A DNA stretch of 39,972 bases from Catenaria anguillulae PL171 (lineage: Eukaryota; Blastocladiomycota; Blastocladiomycetes; Blastocladiales; Catenariaceae). The translations under genes were made by a program, and so were the position numbers. The notes beneath the pieces were generated by a model that saw nothing but the letters and a program-made list of their open reading frames with translations, made no database searches and had not been told where the DNA came from. The stretch covers positions 1 to 39,972 of the forward strand of contig MCFL01000218.1 of NCBI GenBank assembly GCA_002102555.1, written 5' to 3'. Below are positions 1 to 10,408 of the stretch, piece by piece (positions within the stretch are counted from its first letter, which is position 1; every line of letters starts with the position of its first letter).

Positions 1-216
1 GTTCCTGGAGAGAGTTTCGGCGTTGCAGGCAAGGATCGATCTACGGGCCTCGGGATAACCGCAAAACTGTGCAAAAAGTGTTCTGGCGGAACATATGGAG
101 AATTGGCGTTTTGCAGTCAACAGGGGTTATAGCTCAGTGGTAGAGCAATCGACTGCAGATCGACAGGTCGCCGGTTCAACTCCGGCTGGCCCCTTAACAA
201 GGAGAAACATCAGTTC
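1..216. repeat. Outer inverted repeat, left copy (tRNA-Cys plus flanks)
   Basis: Positions 1-216 are the reverse complement of 17202-16987. The only difference I found is at 164 (C here, T in the other copy). The match stops at 217, where this copy runs into the Crypton-like segment and the other continues into the tRNA cluster. The repeat may extend left beyond the window. It is the outer part of what looks like one large inverted duplication, with the 1027-bp repeat 8244-9270/14901-15927 as the inner part. Confidence 0.95.
123..194 (+). tRNA. tRNA-Cys (GCA), left copy
   Basis: A 72-nt cloverleaf. The acceptor GGGGTTA pairs with TGGCCCC, the D arm begins AGCTCAGTGG, the anticodon loop contains CTGCAGA (anticodon GCA), and the T arm is CCGGTTCAACTCCGG with discriminator T. 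It is a near-identical copy of the tRNA-Cys at 17009-17080 on the other strand; the difference at 164 lies at the 3' edge of the anticodon stem. The right copy has a TTTT terminator at 16985-16982. This copy is cut off from it by the junction at 216/217, and the next T-run on this strand comes only near 411, so normal 3' processing is doubtful. Confidence 0.93.
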
Positions 217-236
217 TCCTGCACGTCACCACTAGT

Positions 237-282
237 ACGTGTCAACCACATGAACACCGTGTCAACGTGCCTCTGTCAACCA
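237..282. repeat. Left subterminal TGTCAAC motif cluster
   Basis: GTCAAC occurs at 241, 261 and 275, within 40 bp. Two extended forms, ACCGTGTCAACG (256-267) and CTCTGTCAACCA (271-282), reappear in reverse complement near the other end of the 8-kb segment. They may be binding sites for the element's recombinase. That role is inference. Confidence 0.5.
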
Positions 283-337
283 TCTCGAGCCACGCGCAAC
301 GCTTGCCGATCGCCATTTCCCACAGTCCACCACCGAT

Positions 338-452
338 CCAAATCATATCCAAATCATATTTAAATCATATCTTAAATCATATCCAAATCATATTTAGTTT
401 GTTGTCCATTTTTTTTTGGCCATATGCCTTTTTTTGTTGGCCATATGCCTTT
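338..452. repeat. AT-rich short tandem repeats upstream of the recombinase gene
   Basis: AAATCATAT recurs five times between 340 and 393 with spacers of 2-3 nt. It is followed by two copies of GGCCATATGCCTTT at about 418 and 439. No gene is visible from 195 to 1033; this region presumably holds the promoter and 5' end of the recombinase gene. Confidence 0.75.
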
Positions 453-1033
453 ATTGTCCACATATCCCTCAGCACTATGCTATCTCGACGATGCCTCCAT
501 TCAACCAACCAACCATTGCAACCAGCTATCAATACATGCACTTTCGCTGACCTTTCAAACTGCCCATTACTCTCGCACCGTCCCCCATGTCCGAGTCAAT
601 GGACGGCGTGTGCAGCATGCTGCGCGGAGCTACCTGGTATTTACCACTGCCGATGGCACCGCATCGCCAGTTCGTCCATGATGCAAAGCTTAGTTCAAGC
701 ACACAAAGAAACACGAGCACTAGTGGGCTGAGACATGCGAGCAACCAAGAGACGTAACATTAATGTGCGAGACATGGCTACGCAAGACACGAGCCATCAC
801 ATCAATACACCTGGGCTTGCTCGCTTGCCACTAAACCTCATGCACACAACACTTTCTCTGTTCGGCCAGCACAATGGCTCACGATTGAGAGATGCACACG
901 ACAGTGTAGCCAACAAAAGCGTACAAACATATATTGAGCAAGTGAACCACATGCAACCCTTATGCCACCCCTATGCCACTCTGCGCACTTTAACCTGACT
1001 TGACCGAGCTTTTCGAATCCAAAACCATCGACA

Positions 1034-4000
1034 ATGTCCCAGCAACAGCCTCCCCGTCCGCCCGCAGCAGCAGCTCAACTTTCGTTCAGCACCGCGCTTT
1101 CCACAACCCCCATCACCACTGCGAACCATGATTCTGTCGCCAGCACTCGCCGTTCTCCCGCTGGAGCCAGTCAGGACGCCCAGGATGATGACGATGGCGG
1201 TGCGACCGCCCGCGAGTTGGCGATTTTGAAAGAGGCGGAACACGAGCAAATTGCTGATAGTTTGCTTGGCGATTGTGCTCGTCAAGTGGCCGCCGATGCG
1301 GATGCGGTTGGTCTTGACCCTGAGGATATGATGGAACAAGGAGAAGCCGAAGGAGCGCTCGTTGAAGACGATGATGACAACGAACCCAATGAAGGGGATG
1401 ATGGAGGAGACGTTTTCTGCAACTTGGTTGTTGCTAAAGGTGCGTTAGGGCACCTATGTGTTAGCATCTGTCCCCTGGCAACCTGTGTGTGCTTATTGCG
1501 TGTCATCTACTCTACGCACATTCTAGACATGACGGAAAAGCAGCGCCTCCGAGATAAGATGGCCAACGAATACATCCTTTCCAAGCGCGACGCTGGTCTC
1601 CGTGTCTTGAAAGATGCCTGCGCACTTTTTAAAGTAGATGTTATCACAAACGCGTTCGTCGTACATGTATAGTTGACACGACACCCCCCTGTTTCTATTC
1701 CAGCGTCATTGCGACGAAAAGTACTCGATTCGTCCACGGGCAACTCGCTATCTTGTGACCGAAGAATCATTCATGGAATTCCTGCTTGCACAAAGCGAGC
1801 GCTTTGCGCTTCGCCGCACTCCCAATGGCTACGAGAACACAAACCGTCCTCTTTCTGCCGTACGCTTCTATGCAATCTCTTGCCTCACATCGTCAATCGC
1901 TCAATTTTCTCAACTCACGAGTAATAACTTTCACCATTTACAGAGCTCTCTTCGTAAGCATGCATTTTCCATTTACACGCTTTGGAAACGGCAAGCCGCG
2001 TCCAACCCTGACTTGGTCGACCCTTTCTCAAAAGAGGTCAAGGACTTTCTCAAGGCCAAGAGCAAACAGGAGCTCTTTAGGAGGCGCAAGTACGTTTCTT
2101 TGTGTTCCATTCCCGACATACCATCTCACTGTCCTTTCCCACACTTCCATAGAGGCGTGGTTGGTGATATTGCAGCGGGGACCATCAATGATGTGGGAAC
2201 ATGGGAGGACATTAAGCGCGTCGCGCTTGGGCTGCTTGGCAGTTCGGACGAGTGTACGTTTCACATGATTTATTTGTCTAAACCCGTTACCCATGATCTG
2301 ATTTATCCTTCTCTTGCATGATTGCAGTGCGTGTCGCAGTCCGGGACGCATGTTTGTGGACTACTCTGCACGCTGCTGGCTGCCGGTCGGATGAGGTTGT
2401 TTCATTGTCTCTCGCCCAGATCCAACCCATCACACGCCGAAACGACCAGTACGGGCATGATCCCACAATCTACTATCCACCATCAGTCTAACTGACATCT
2501 CTTTGTCTAGTTTGCGCGATTACCTTGACCACGGCATTTCCAACATTGTCATTGACTGCAAATGGAAGAACAAGGTGAACGAATCCAAGATCATGACAAT
2601 GGCACCGCACAAGCATGCCATTTTGGACGCGGTTGGCTTCCAACTACTCCAGCTCCATTACATTTTCGATGTCGATGGCCTGCATTCTGTCATTGATTGG
2701 ACTGGGGTCGACACGGACCGCTCACCAGAAAAGGTTCATCGCTTCTGTGTTACTCTTCCATGCGTTTCCCGCACATGCTGATGCTCACTCCACCACTTCA
2801 ATTCATCTTTTTTCGTTGCTCATGCTTGCTTAGCACTTTCTTCTCAGCGCGCAAAAGGACCGCCTCACGCAAATGACGAACTCAACCATTAATCGACGAC
2901 TCAACAAAGGTTACGAGCTCGCCGAATTCACCAACGCCAAGGTTGGCCACCATGGTCGCCTTTTTGCGGCAACCGAGGCCGTTGAGCAAGGGTGTCACCC
3001 AGACCGCGTCTCCCACCATGGCCAGTGGACGAGCAACGTATTCAGCAACGTGTACGCTTTAAAAGCGATCGCGCACGAGGTATGTAGAACGGGCGCTCAT
3101 TCGCGGCGGATTTCTGATCCATTTGCCCTCGATGTCTGTCTTTCTTTCAGGTTGTCAAGGTTTGTGCTGGCTTTGGCTTGCATGAAGAGGTGTTTGTGCC
3201 GCGCGTCGCTGTTGCCAACGAAAAGGTTCCTGCCAGTTTGGCGGCCAAGGTGTTTCCATGGGCCGAGGACGTTTTGCAGCGTGTGCGTGCCGCGACGGAA
3301 GACGACGCTGCTGGGAACAAGCTCATGTTTGCGTCTCGCATCAAGTTTTTGGAAAAGTTGATTCACTCGCGCCGATACGTGATTGCTGTACGTTCTGGCA
3401 TGCCCTTTGTATGAGCATGGTCGCCATTATTTAACTCTCAACGCACGGTCTATTTATTGTATGATTAGCACATGTGCGAGCTCTATCTCAAGTACACTGA
3501 CGCAGAAGCTGGCGACCGCGCAACCAATTCCAACGCTCATGCGCTCTTCCCATTCGCGCAAGCCGAGCCTGCGAGCGTCAGGCCAATGCTGTCGAACTTG
3601 GGTATTTTGTTCGAGAATGGTGTGGATGGCTGGATTGGCTGCCACCCCAACTTCCTCCATTTCGCCAACGCCTCACGCTACCACTTTCAACATTTCGTCA
3701 ACAATCTTCCATCAAGTATCGCCAGCTCCAACAATGCCGCCGTCAATGCCCTCGCAAACTACAGCCAAGCGCATTTTTCCGACCTGCGTGCACGTATCGA
3801 GCAAAACAACCAGGAGATCGCGACCGTCCGCGACCTCGTTTCTTCTTTGCACGACGGCGTCAATACGCTGCTCAAGGTGTTTTGTCTGAAACCGCTCCTT
3901 GACGGCTCCATGCAAGCACCCACGGCCCCAACCTCTCGCTCGGCTGCGTACCGTCCGCCTCAGTTCACGGAAACCATGACGCCAGTGCCGCCAAGTCGGT

Positions 4001-6714
4001 CCATGGCCTTGTCGTCATCGTCTTCCCGCCCGTCGACCCCTCGACCACAGGACTACGTGCAGTCCATGGTTGCAAGTGTGTTGGATGAGGCCGAGGCCGC
4101 AGCTCAGCGCATGACCAATGTGCAACGGTCGCAGAAACTCAACATTGCGAATGTGATTGCGATGGAGCAGAGAGAGCAAGCAAGGGACTTCCTTGGATCG
4201 CTCAATAGTGCGTTGCAGGTTCATATTCTGGCCATGGGAACATGCTGACTCTCACTTTACACAATTTTTTCTCCACATTGACCAGCCCACGCAGCCGCGT
4301 TTCAGCAGCCCGACCCCTTTGCAGCTGACCTGGAGCTCACACGCAGTGGGCAGAAAGGTAGGCACGATGTCGGGTATGCCGGCCACGATGGCGGGCACGA
4401 TGGATCAGGGCATCAGGATAGCGACATGTATTCTGCCGGCTCAAGCTCACCCACCGCTGCCACCATCACAATGCGTCCACCGCCACCACCATCATCGTCG
4501 TCCCCGCTCGCACAGAACTCGAATCGTGGCTCCACCACGACGGCGCCACCTGGCCCTCTGGATTCGTTATCGCCGCATGCATCTGCATCGTCGTCATCCG
4601 CCACCAGTCGCAACCATTCCGAGCGCATCATCCAACCAACGGTGCCACACAAGGACCTTGTTCGCGCTGCAAATCAAGCACACTTGGCATCGTCTGTCTC
4701 TGCACCCGCACCTGCACCTTTGACGCTTACGCAGCGTCAAATCAATCAGATTCTCAGTGCATCACATGTACAGAAACTCGCCGACAAGAATCACGCCGAC
4801 AAGCTCTTGCTGCCAATTTCCATGTTTCTTAAAAAGGACAAGGATAGGCTGGGCAACCAGCTGGACGCCGTCGATTCGCGCTTGGAAGCGCTAATGCGCA
4901 CCACAGGGGATATCGATTGGTTCCTCTTTTTTAGCCTCGTCCCGGACGAACAATGGAAGGCCAAGGATGGCTGCTTATTGCTTCAGTCCACTTACAAACT
5001 GCCGCGTGTCGGTGACATGCAGACCCTTGAAGGTCTGGTTGAGTTTTGGTACGACGGTTTTTACGTGCTCAAGGCGACTGGCAGCATTGTACAGTACGGG
5101 ACACCATTCGGCGATGAGCCAGGCATGATTCGGGCGGCGGATGTACGTCAGCACCCGCCAATGCGGGCGCTCGTCAACCAGTTTAGCACGGCGTGGACAA
5201 GTCGCAATGACCGCCAAGTTTGGAGCAACATGCGGCCGCTGCTCTTGCTACTCGATGCAGTTGCGTCCCTCTCGAAGTACCATCGCGACCATGCGTGGGA
5301 GGCTCTCAAGTTGATTCTTGAGGTGGCTGAGCGCAAACCCAGCGACTCGCTGACGGCAATCAGCAACGGGATCAAGGAGCTAAAGGTTGTACAGCACATG
5401 AGTGGTGGCAAGGAGGTATGTAATGACCATATCAAACTGAGCAATGTTGCACACTTCACTGCCACTCATGTTATTGCTTGCCCACAATAACAGGTATTCA
5501 CCGCATTGTCACCAACACAGTCAACGGATCACCTTGAATCCGCAACCGCAATCTCACTTATCCCGAGCGGCAACAGCGGCAACAACCTTTTCGCACCACA
5601 CCGCGACATTGTCAAATGCCGCATCGAATCCGCCTTCAAGCATGCCTTTGTGCGAGGATCAACCTCTGCAGTCGAATCCGAACAGGCCGAGCCTGAATCG
5701 CTCTCGTCGCCCTCGGCGTCGCCCTCGGTCACTGATGCCGCCGCCATCGCACCTCAATCCTTGACGTCAACCCTGCACGGCGGCGACGCACCAACCCCGC
5801 CACCACAGCCAGAAAGCGCGGCGGCATCCACTCTGTCCATGGACCCCGCATTCCGTGCGAGCTCGAGCCATTCCCTGGGTCACGACGCAGCAAGCATGGA
5901 CTGGCATGAGTGGCATGAGATGCATACGGATTGGTCCCATGAAGGCACGGCTAGTGCGGCTCGCAACAGATTCGAGCATGCATCCACATTTGCAATGGCG
6001 CCCGCGGGAACCGTGTTTGCTGCCGATGGCGAGGACGGTGAAGATCCGGATGATTTTGACTTTGATGCCGGTACGCACGACGGGTATCCCGGTCGTGTTG
6101 ACTTTTCGCAAGCTGGGTCGTCGAGGTGGCATGTGGGCGCCAGCGCGAACGCACATGCGCAAGCGGGTGGGCAGGTGGGTGGCGGTGCAGCGAGTGGCAG
6201 TGCAGGTCGTGTTGACCTTTCGCAAGCTGGGTCGTCGAGGTGGCATGTGGGCGCCAGCGCGAGCGCACATGCGCAAGCGGGTGGGCAAGGGGGTTGGCAG
6301 GTGGGTGGCGGTGCAGCGAGTGGTGGTGTAGCGAGTGGTGGTGTAGCGAGTGGCGGTGGGCGGGTTGATGGGTTGCCGCCAGGTGAATCAAGCAGGGGCG
6401 GGTCGGGCACAGAGGCTGGGGTGGTGGAGCAGAGCAGTGCTGCCGCAACGCCAATTGCAGGAGCACAGGCGCGGCCGCTCAAACGGGGGGTTCGTCAAAC
6501 TCGGGTGAACCATCGAGCAAAAAGCAAAGAACAGAGACGAGCAAGGCCAGTGCCAAAACCAAGGGGCAGGACAAGGGTAAGGGGAAGGCGAAGGCACGGT
6601 AAAAGTGCTGCTGCGTTCGGTCAAGATTCATCGCTTGGGATAGGATTGATTGGTAGGGGGTTCAGACGGGTTCGCGAGAATGCATGTGTAAAGTGCGTGT
6701 GTATGGACGAATGA
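1034..6714 (+). CDS. Crypton/Ndc10-like tyrosine recombinase with GCR1_C-like domain
   Basis: Predicted exons: 1034-1439, 1527-1633, 1704-1859, 1944-2089, 2153-2253, 2328-2448, 2511-2733, 2858-3079, 3151-3387, 3469-4207, 4286-5415, 5494-6714, giving about 1602 aa. Phases agree throughout; the exon 8 acceptor (AAG at 2857) is the weakest. A core-binding domain starts near CDEKYSIRP (exon 3). The catalytic Arg is in AGCRSDEVVSL (exon 6); HHGR (HxxR), then GQW and the nucleophile Tyr in SNVYA lie in exon 8. The Ndc10/Crypton-typical VFVPRVAV and VFPWAEDVL follow in exon 9. Exon 11 holds a GCR1_C-like DNA-binding region (around YKLPRVGDMQTLEGLVEFW). The N-terminus is acidic; the C-terminus is low-complexity with 38-aa repeats. 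Cryptons use such enzymes to excise and integrate circular DNA. The family assignment rests on motif order; a domesticated host gene is the alternative. No break is evident. Confidence 0.75.
6091..6360 (+). repeat. 114-bp coding minisatellite
   Basis: Two copies of a 114-bp (38-codon) unit begin at 6091 and 6205, each opening with GGTCGTGTTGAC and encoding GRVD(F/L)SQAGSSRWHVG. The second copy has small insertions. They are followed by shorter repeats of AGTGGTGGTGTAGCG near 6318-6355. The repeats keep the reading frame in the last exon of the recombinase gene. Confidence 0.85.
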
Positions 6715-8150
6715 GCGCAATGTATACTTGGGTCCGTGTTGGAAAAGTGTAGTGTAGTGTGCTGCCCGTTGCCTGTTGTTGTACATTATCTGAAAGACAA
6801 CACAATTTTATCGTGACATACATAAGTGTCCCTTGCATGAGGACATACATAAGTGTCCCTTGCATGAGGGAAGACGAATAAATGACCAGCTAGCGTGCCA
6901 TGGAGAATCAATCGAGGCATAGACCGGCGGAAGACCAGCTCGTCAGGCTGCTCATCAAACTGCCATCCGGTTACCCGCGGTTGCGAGCGGCGAGCCCAGG
7001 CCGCCGGGCCGGTCGGCCGAGGTGGAACAGGTCAACGAGCGGAACAGAGACGGCCGTGTGAAGCGTGATCGGAATTGTTGCTGGCGTCGTGTGAGTCTGG
7101 ACGGGCTGGGCAGCTCACGGTTGTTGGGCAAGCCGGGATGGCAAGTTGGTGGTGGAGGTGATGTGACGAACGACCTGCTCGGTTCGAGAAAGCATCGTTA
7201 GAGAAAAAACCACAGGGCGAAAAAAGCATGGAGTGATCATGGTTGAGGTGGCCTCGAGCCTGGGAGGATTGGGCATGGACGGGCGGAGAAGTGTGGCAGG
7301 TGTGGGGTTGAACGACACGAGGCCGACGAGGAGGCGAATGAGAAGCGATAGTATGCCGGCGATGGTGTGGCATGCGCGGCATCATTTGACGCCCAAAGCG
7401 GCAGAAAGCCCGCGTGTGAATATGGTGCGTCTGGCGGTGACGGGCATGCATGATAGGGAGTGGGCGAGTGGTACGGGACGGCGTCGGCGTTGACGATTCA
7501 TGGGAAGGATCATGGGTGGGTAACCTACCATCAACATGGGCGCGGGGTGATCGGCGATGCGATGGTATAGCGATGCGATGCGATAGCCCTCCAAGGGCGA
7601 GTGGCGTGAAGCGCGATCAAGCGTCAAAGAACAAGGCAGGTCGCCGCCCGCCATGTGCCATGTGAGGCCGGCCGGCAAAGCGGGATCCGGTTTCAGTCGC
7701 GCCTGGCCGGGCCGGGGCCGGGGCGTGAGCGTGCTGGCGGCGTGGTGGGTGGTTGAACCCGTTGCGGCCTATCGGAGGCGAGGCGATCCGATCATGCAAT
7801 TGTCGTTGTGGTGGATACAGAGTGTTGGACTGGTGTTGTGACGGTGGCGAGTGGTTGGGCGCCTGCGCCTTGGTTGCCGGGGGCGACAGTGGGTTGAGGG
7901 CGACTGAGGTAAATACATGGCAAAGGGTTTAGACCCGGGTCGCATGATGGATTGCATGAAGATATGGGCAGAAACAAGCGTGTGAAAAGGACTGGGATGA
8001 TAAACTGTTGCGGGGAATGTCGCTGTGCGCTTGCCACGTACACACTAACCGTTTCCCTGAATTTTTCTAAGTCCCGAGCGCATGCCCCGCTGCGGTCCGC
8101 GCGCACTGGCTGTCATTGGTATGTCAATGTCCCATGTAAAAATGGGGGGC
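6715..8150. other. Non-coding 3' region of the element
   Basis: I see no convincing gene here; open frames on both strands are short and look compositional. A perfect 27-bp tandem duplication lies at 6815-6841 and 6842-6868, just after the recombinase stop. The rest is GC-rich without obvious structure. Confidence 0.5.
6815..6868. repeat. Perfect 27-bp tandem duplication
   Basis: GACATACATAAGTGTCCCTT plus seven more bases occurs twice head to tail (6815-6841, 6842-6868), about 100 bp after the recombinase stop codon. Confidence 0.9.
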
Positions 8151-8221
8151 CGTTGACACGGTCCTTGTCAACCTGCGACCAAAACACACGCGATCTGCAA
8201 CGGTAACGGTGGTTGACAGAG
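8151..8221. repeat. Right subterminal TGTCAAC motif cluster
   Basis: CGTTGACACGGT (8151-8162) and TGGTTGACAGAG (8210-8221) are exact reverse complements of motifs at 256-267 and 271-282. A further GTCAAC lies at 8167. Together they form the right partner of the left-end cluster. Confidence 0.5.
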
Positions 8222-8243
8222 AGCTTGTTCATTAGATCAGTAA

Positions 8244-8264
8244 GTTCGAATCCTCCCGGGATCG
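8244..8264 (+). pseudogene. tRNA-Arg 3' fragment
   Basis: The 21 nt from GTTCGAATCC to the acceptor 3' strand match the 3' end of tRNA-Arg(ACG) at 15907-15979. The 5' two thirds are absent because the repeat starts exactly at the T-loop, where the Crypton-like segment ends. The pol III T-run is kept at about 8283-8287. Confidence 0.9.
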
Positions 8265-8607
8265 GCTCCAGGCCGGATTGCCTTTTTGTGGCTTCTTGTT
8301 TCGGTAAACATATACATGGTGTTAGTACACGAGACGACAAGGTCTTTTTTTGTTGAAGTCTTGTCATGCATGGTGGGACAGACTGCGGATTTCCAGTCAG
8401 ACGAGGTTGATAATGATGACGATGAAGCCTGTATGTACGTACACTGTCAACGCACTCATGGCATTCCACAGGCGTCGTTTGTGGACCAGGCCACATCAGC
8501 AAAGAACGCACCCGCATGACTCCAACCATGCTGCTGCCACTGCCTCGGCATACTATGTACACACCACCACTGCCAGCAGTACACCCGCACCGCACCGCAC
8601 TGCACAG

Positions 8608-8625
8608 CCGGCCGGCCGGCCGGCC
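8608..8625. repeat. GGCC-repeat palindrome
   Basis: Self-complementary run of CCGG units, present in both inner repeat arms (mirror copy near 15546-15563). It can form a hairpin or a cluster of restriction-type sites; no function can be read from it. Confidence 0.85.
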
Positions 8626-8983
8626 CATGGTTACGCTGCCACCCTCAATTGGCGGGTGATCCACGCAGAAAGCCGCTGCCCTCATGCAACGTTTGCCAAC
8701 GACCTCAGCTAAAGTACTCGTCTGCAACCGTGCACCAAATCCCAACCGTGATCGGTATCGCCCTCAGTGCCGCCGTACGGATACGTACGGGTCCTCGACC
8801 GACCGCACTCACTCCCACCGCTTCTTGCGACTTATCGTCCCGCTCCTCATCGAAGGCAAACCGTGACAACGTTGGCCCGTCATCTGACAGCGCAGGCCAC
8901 ACACCGCCACCGCCAGCACACAGCACACGTGGAAGGGGATGATGTCGACAACGAAGAATCTGGTCATTATGTACATGTCGTTT

Positions 8984-9004
8984 GCTTGCTTGCTTGCTTG
9001 CTTG
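8984..9004. repeat. CTTG microsatellite
   Basis: About five GCTTG/CTTG units in a row. The mirrored CAAG run is in the other arm near 15167-15187, with the same number of units, which argues that the duplication is recent. Confidence 0.85.
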
Positions 9005-9260
9005 AACCGTATTGCCGCCTATACCTCACCCGCCTTGTCATTCTGCGTTCAGTCCAACAAGTTTGACCGCGTCACTATGTAAGGCGCGGTCATATTTGAC
9101 AAGAGCCACGGCAACGGCATGGAGTATGTACTCGCGCACGGAATGCATGGGGACGGGCTGCCTTGTCAACATGTTGGCTCCGGCTGCCGCCGCTCCCGTT
9201 CCAGCCAGGAAAGTAACCATGAAGCCGCACGTGTGGGGCTGCCGCGCGCCAAGCGCCGTA

Positions 9261-10387
9261 TGGCCGACGGATCTTTCGACCATGACGACCATGAAGGTGC
9301 TGGGGCTGGTGCATAGTCATCTGGCAATTCATCAGCGAGCGATGCGTCTCTGGTGCGCCCTAAGCCCGCCGCCGGTTCCACAATGGTCCACCCGCCGGTC
9401 CGCGCCACTGCCGCCGAGGATACGTACATGGCCGACTCGTTGACGGCGCCTGATTCCGTCGAGGCATACCACCGTTACGTCCTTGTGCGTGCCCATCGGT
9501 CCAACTCGGGTGCTCTGTATGTGCCGCCACCGCCTCGCCCAACCTCGACTGCGATTTCTTCAATTGCCGCTACCACCAACACCTCCACCGTCGACACCTC
9601 AGCCACCGCGCAAACCTCGGGCATACAAGATGGTCTGCACTTGTTGTCGAATCCATTGATTCGGGTCAACGGCGGCATCGACAAGTTTTTCAGCAAAGTG
9701 CTTCAGCAGGCCGAGGAATCTCAGCTGTCGCCGCCGTTGGAATACCATGAAGCGGTCGAGCGAAGCAGGCAACAGCTGCGCGCGTCCATGTTTCAAACCC
9801 TCGGCGTGACGCCGCCAAACAATCCGTTCCCGAGCATCTTGGCGTCCACGCCGACTGAACTGACCCTCTTGCGCAGAGCAACCCGCGCGACTTCCACGGC
9901 TTCTGTGGCTCCCGCGCCCTCGACCATCGCGGCACGCTTTGCGGCCCAGGAAGATGCACCGTCGTCGGGCGAGGATGGCGGCGAGGTGATGGCATTGACG
10001 TCGAGCGAGGAGGATGACACGACACCGACAACCGCTCGCGTGCCAGGCATGTTGTTGGCGCCTGCGTCGGCGGCTCGCGCATTGGGCATTGGAGCCAGTG
10101 GCGGTGGGATCCTGGACGCATCCATGTCGGAGGAGTCCGAGGAGATTGGAGGTGCAAACGCGAGCGCGGGTGGTTCATCAAGCACCATTGCAGCGGCGGA
10201 ATCTATCCGTACCTTACTGGGCGGCGGGTTAGCCAGTCAGGTTGCGTCACGCGGCCGTGCAAAGCGTCGGCGTAACCCTTCCGCGGAGGCCGACGAGCAA
10301 GCAGGTGGTAGCGATGTAGACGAATTTGGCGGCATGTACGAGATTGGTGGTGTGCAGTCAGAGACTTCTCGCCGCAGGTTGGCGTGA
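9261..10387 (+). CDS. Unrecognised Ser/Ala-rich protein, in-frame TAG near the start
   Basis: The frame opens at ATG 9261 (MADGSFDHDDHEG, the first four codons inside the inner repeat), meets TAG at 9314-9316 and continues in the same frame to the stop at 10385-10387. The protein is low-complexity (Ser, Ala, Gly, acidic runs), with one more ordered stretch around FFSKVLQQAEESQLSPP and a basic patch RAKRRRNPS near the C-terminus that could be a nuclear localisation signal. I do not recognise a family. The sequence on both sides of the TAG has the same Ser/Asp/Gly character, so the stop may be a substitution, a read-through site, or a sign that translation really begins downstream (ATG 9383). 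Its promoter region is the duplicated arm, shared with the convergent gene at 12220-14911. Confidence 0.45.
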
Positions 10388-10408
10388 GTAGGTGATGAGG
10401 GGGGCATG

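Larger units (their letters stand above)
217..8243 (+). mobile_element. Crypton-like (tyrosine recombinase) DNA transposon, about 8.0 kb
   Basis: This segment sits in the left arm of the inverted duplication where the right arm has 15928-16986. It carries one large multi-exon gene (1034-6714) for a Crypton/Ndc10-type tyrosine recombinase, an AT-rich repeat-bearing 5' region and a 1.5-kb non-coding 3' tail. GTTC occurs at both junctions (213-216 and 8244-8247), as expected of Cryptons, which lack long terminal inverted repeats but show short direct repeats at their ends. Two 12-bp motifs recur in inverted orientation near the ends (256-267 with 8151-8162; 271-282 with 8210-8221). The right junction falls in the T-loop of a tRNA-Arg gene. 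The element looks whole. Its exact ends are inferred from the repeat breakpoints and could differ by the 4-bp overlap. Confidence 0.6.
8244..9270. repeat. Inner inverted repeat, left arm (1027 bp)
   Basis: This arm is the reverse complement of 14901-15927. The coordinate sum is constant (24171) from end to end, so there is no net indel, and I saw no mismatch in the stretches compared. It begins in the T-loop of a tRNA-Arg sequence and ends four codons into an open frame beginning MADG. Inside are a GGCC palindromic tract (8608-8625) and a (GCTTG/CTTG)n microsatellite (8984-9004). Apart from these I see no gene in the arm; its open frames on both strands look incidental. Confidence 0.95.

Noticed and set aside
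5880-6482. 200-codon minus-strand frame opposite the recombinase C-terminus
   Set aside because: Shadow of the 114-bp coding repeats; no splice or start context.
1034-6714. DIRS-type retroelement instead of a Crypton
   Set aside because: Only a tyrosine recombinase and a GCR1_C-like region are visible; no reverse transcriptase or RNase H motif was seen in the segment.
7032-7451. 139-codon minus-strand frame in the element's 3' tail
   Set aside because: His/Arg/Pro-rich composition typical of random GC-rich DNA; no motif.
8244-9270. Several open frames of 70-120 codons inside the inner repeat arms (also 14901-15927)
   Set aside because: They occur in many overlapping frames, start and stop without splice logic, and show no family features; duplicate presence only reflects the repeat.
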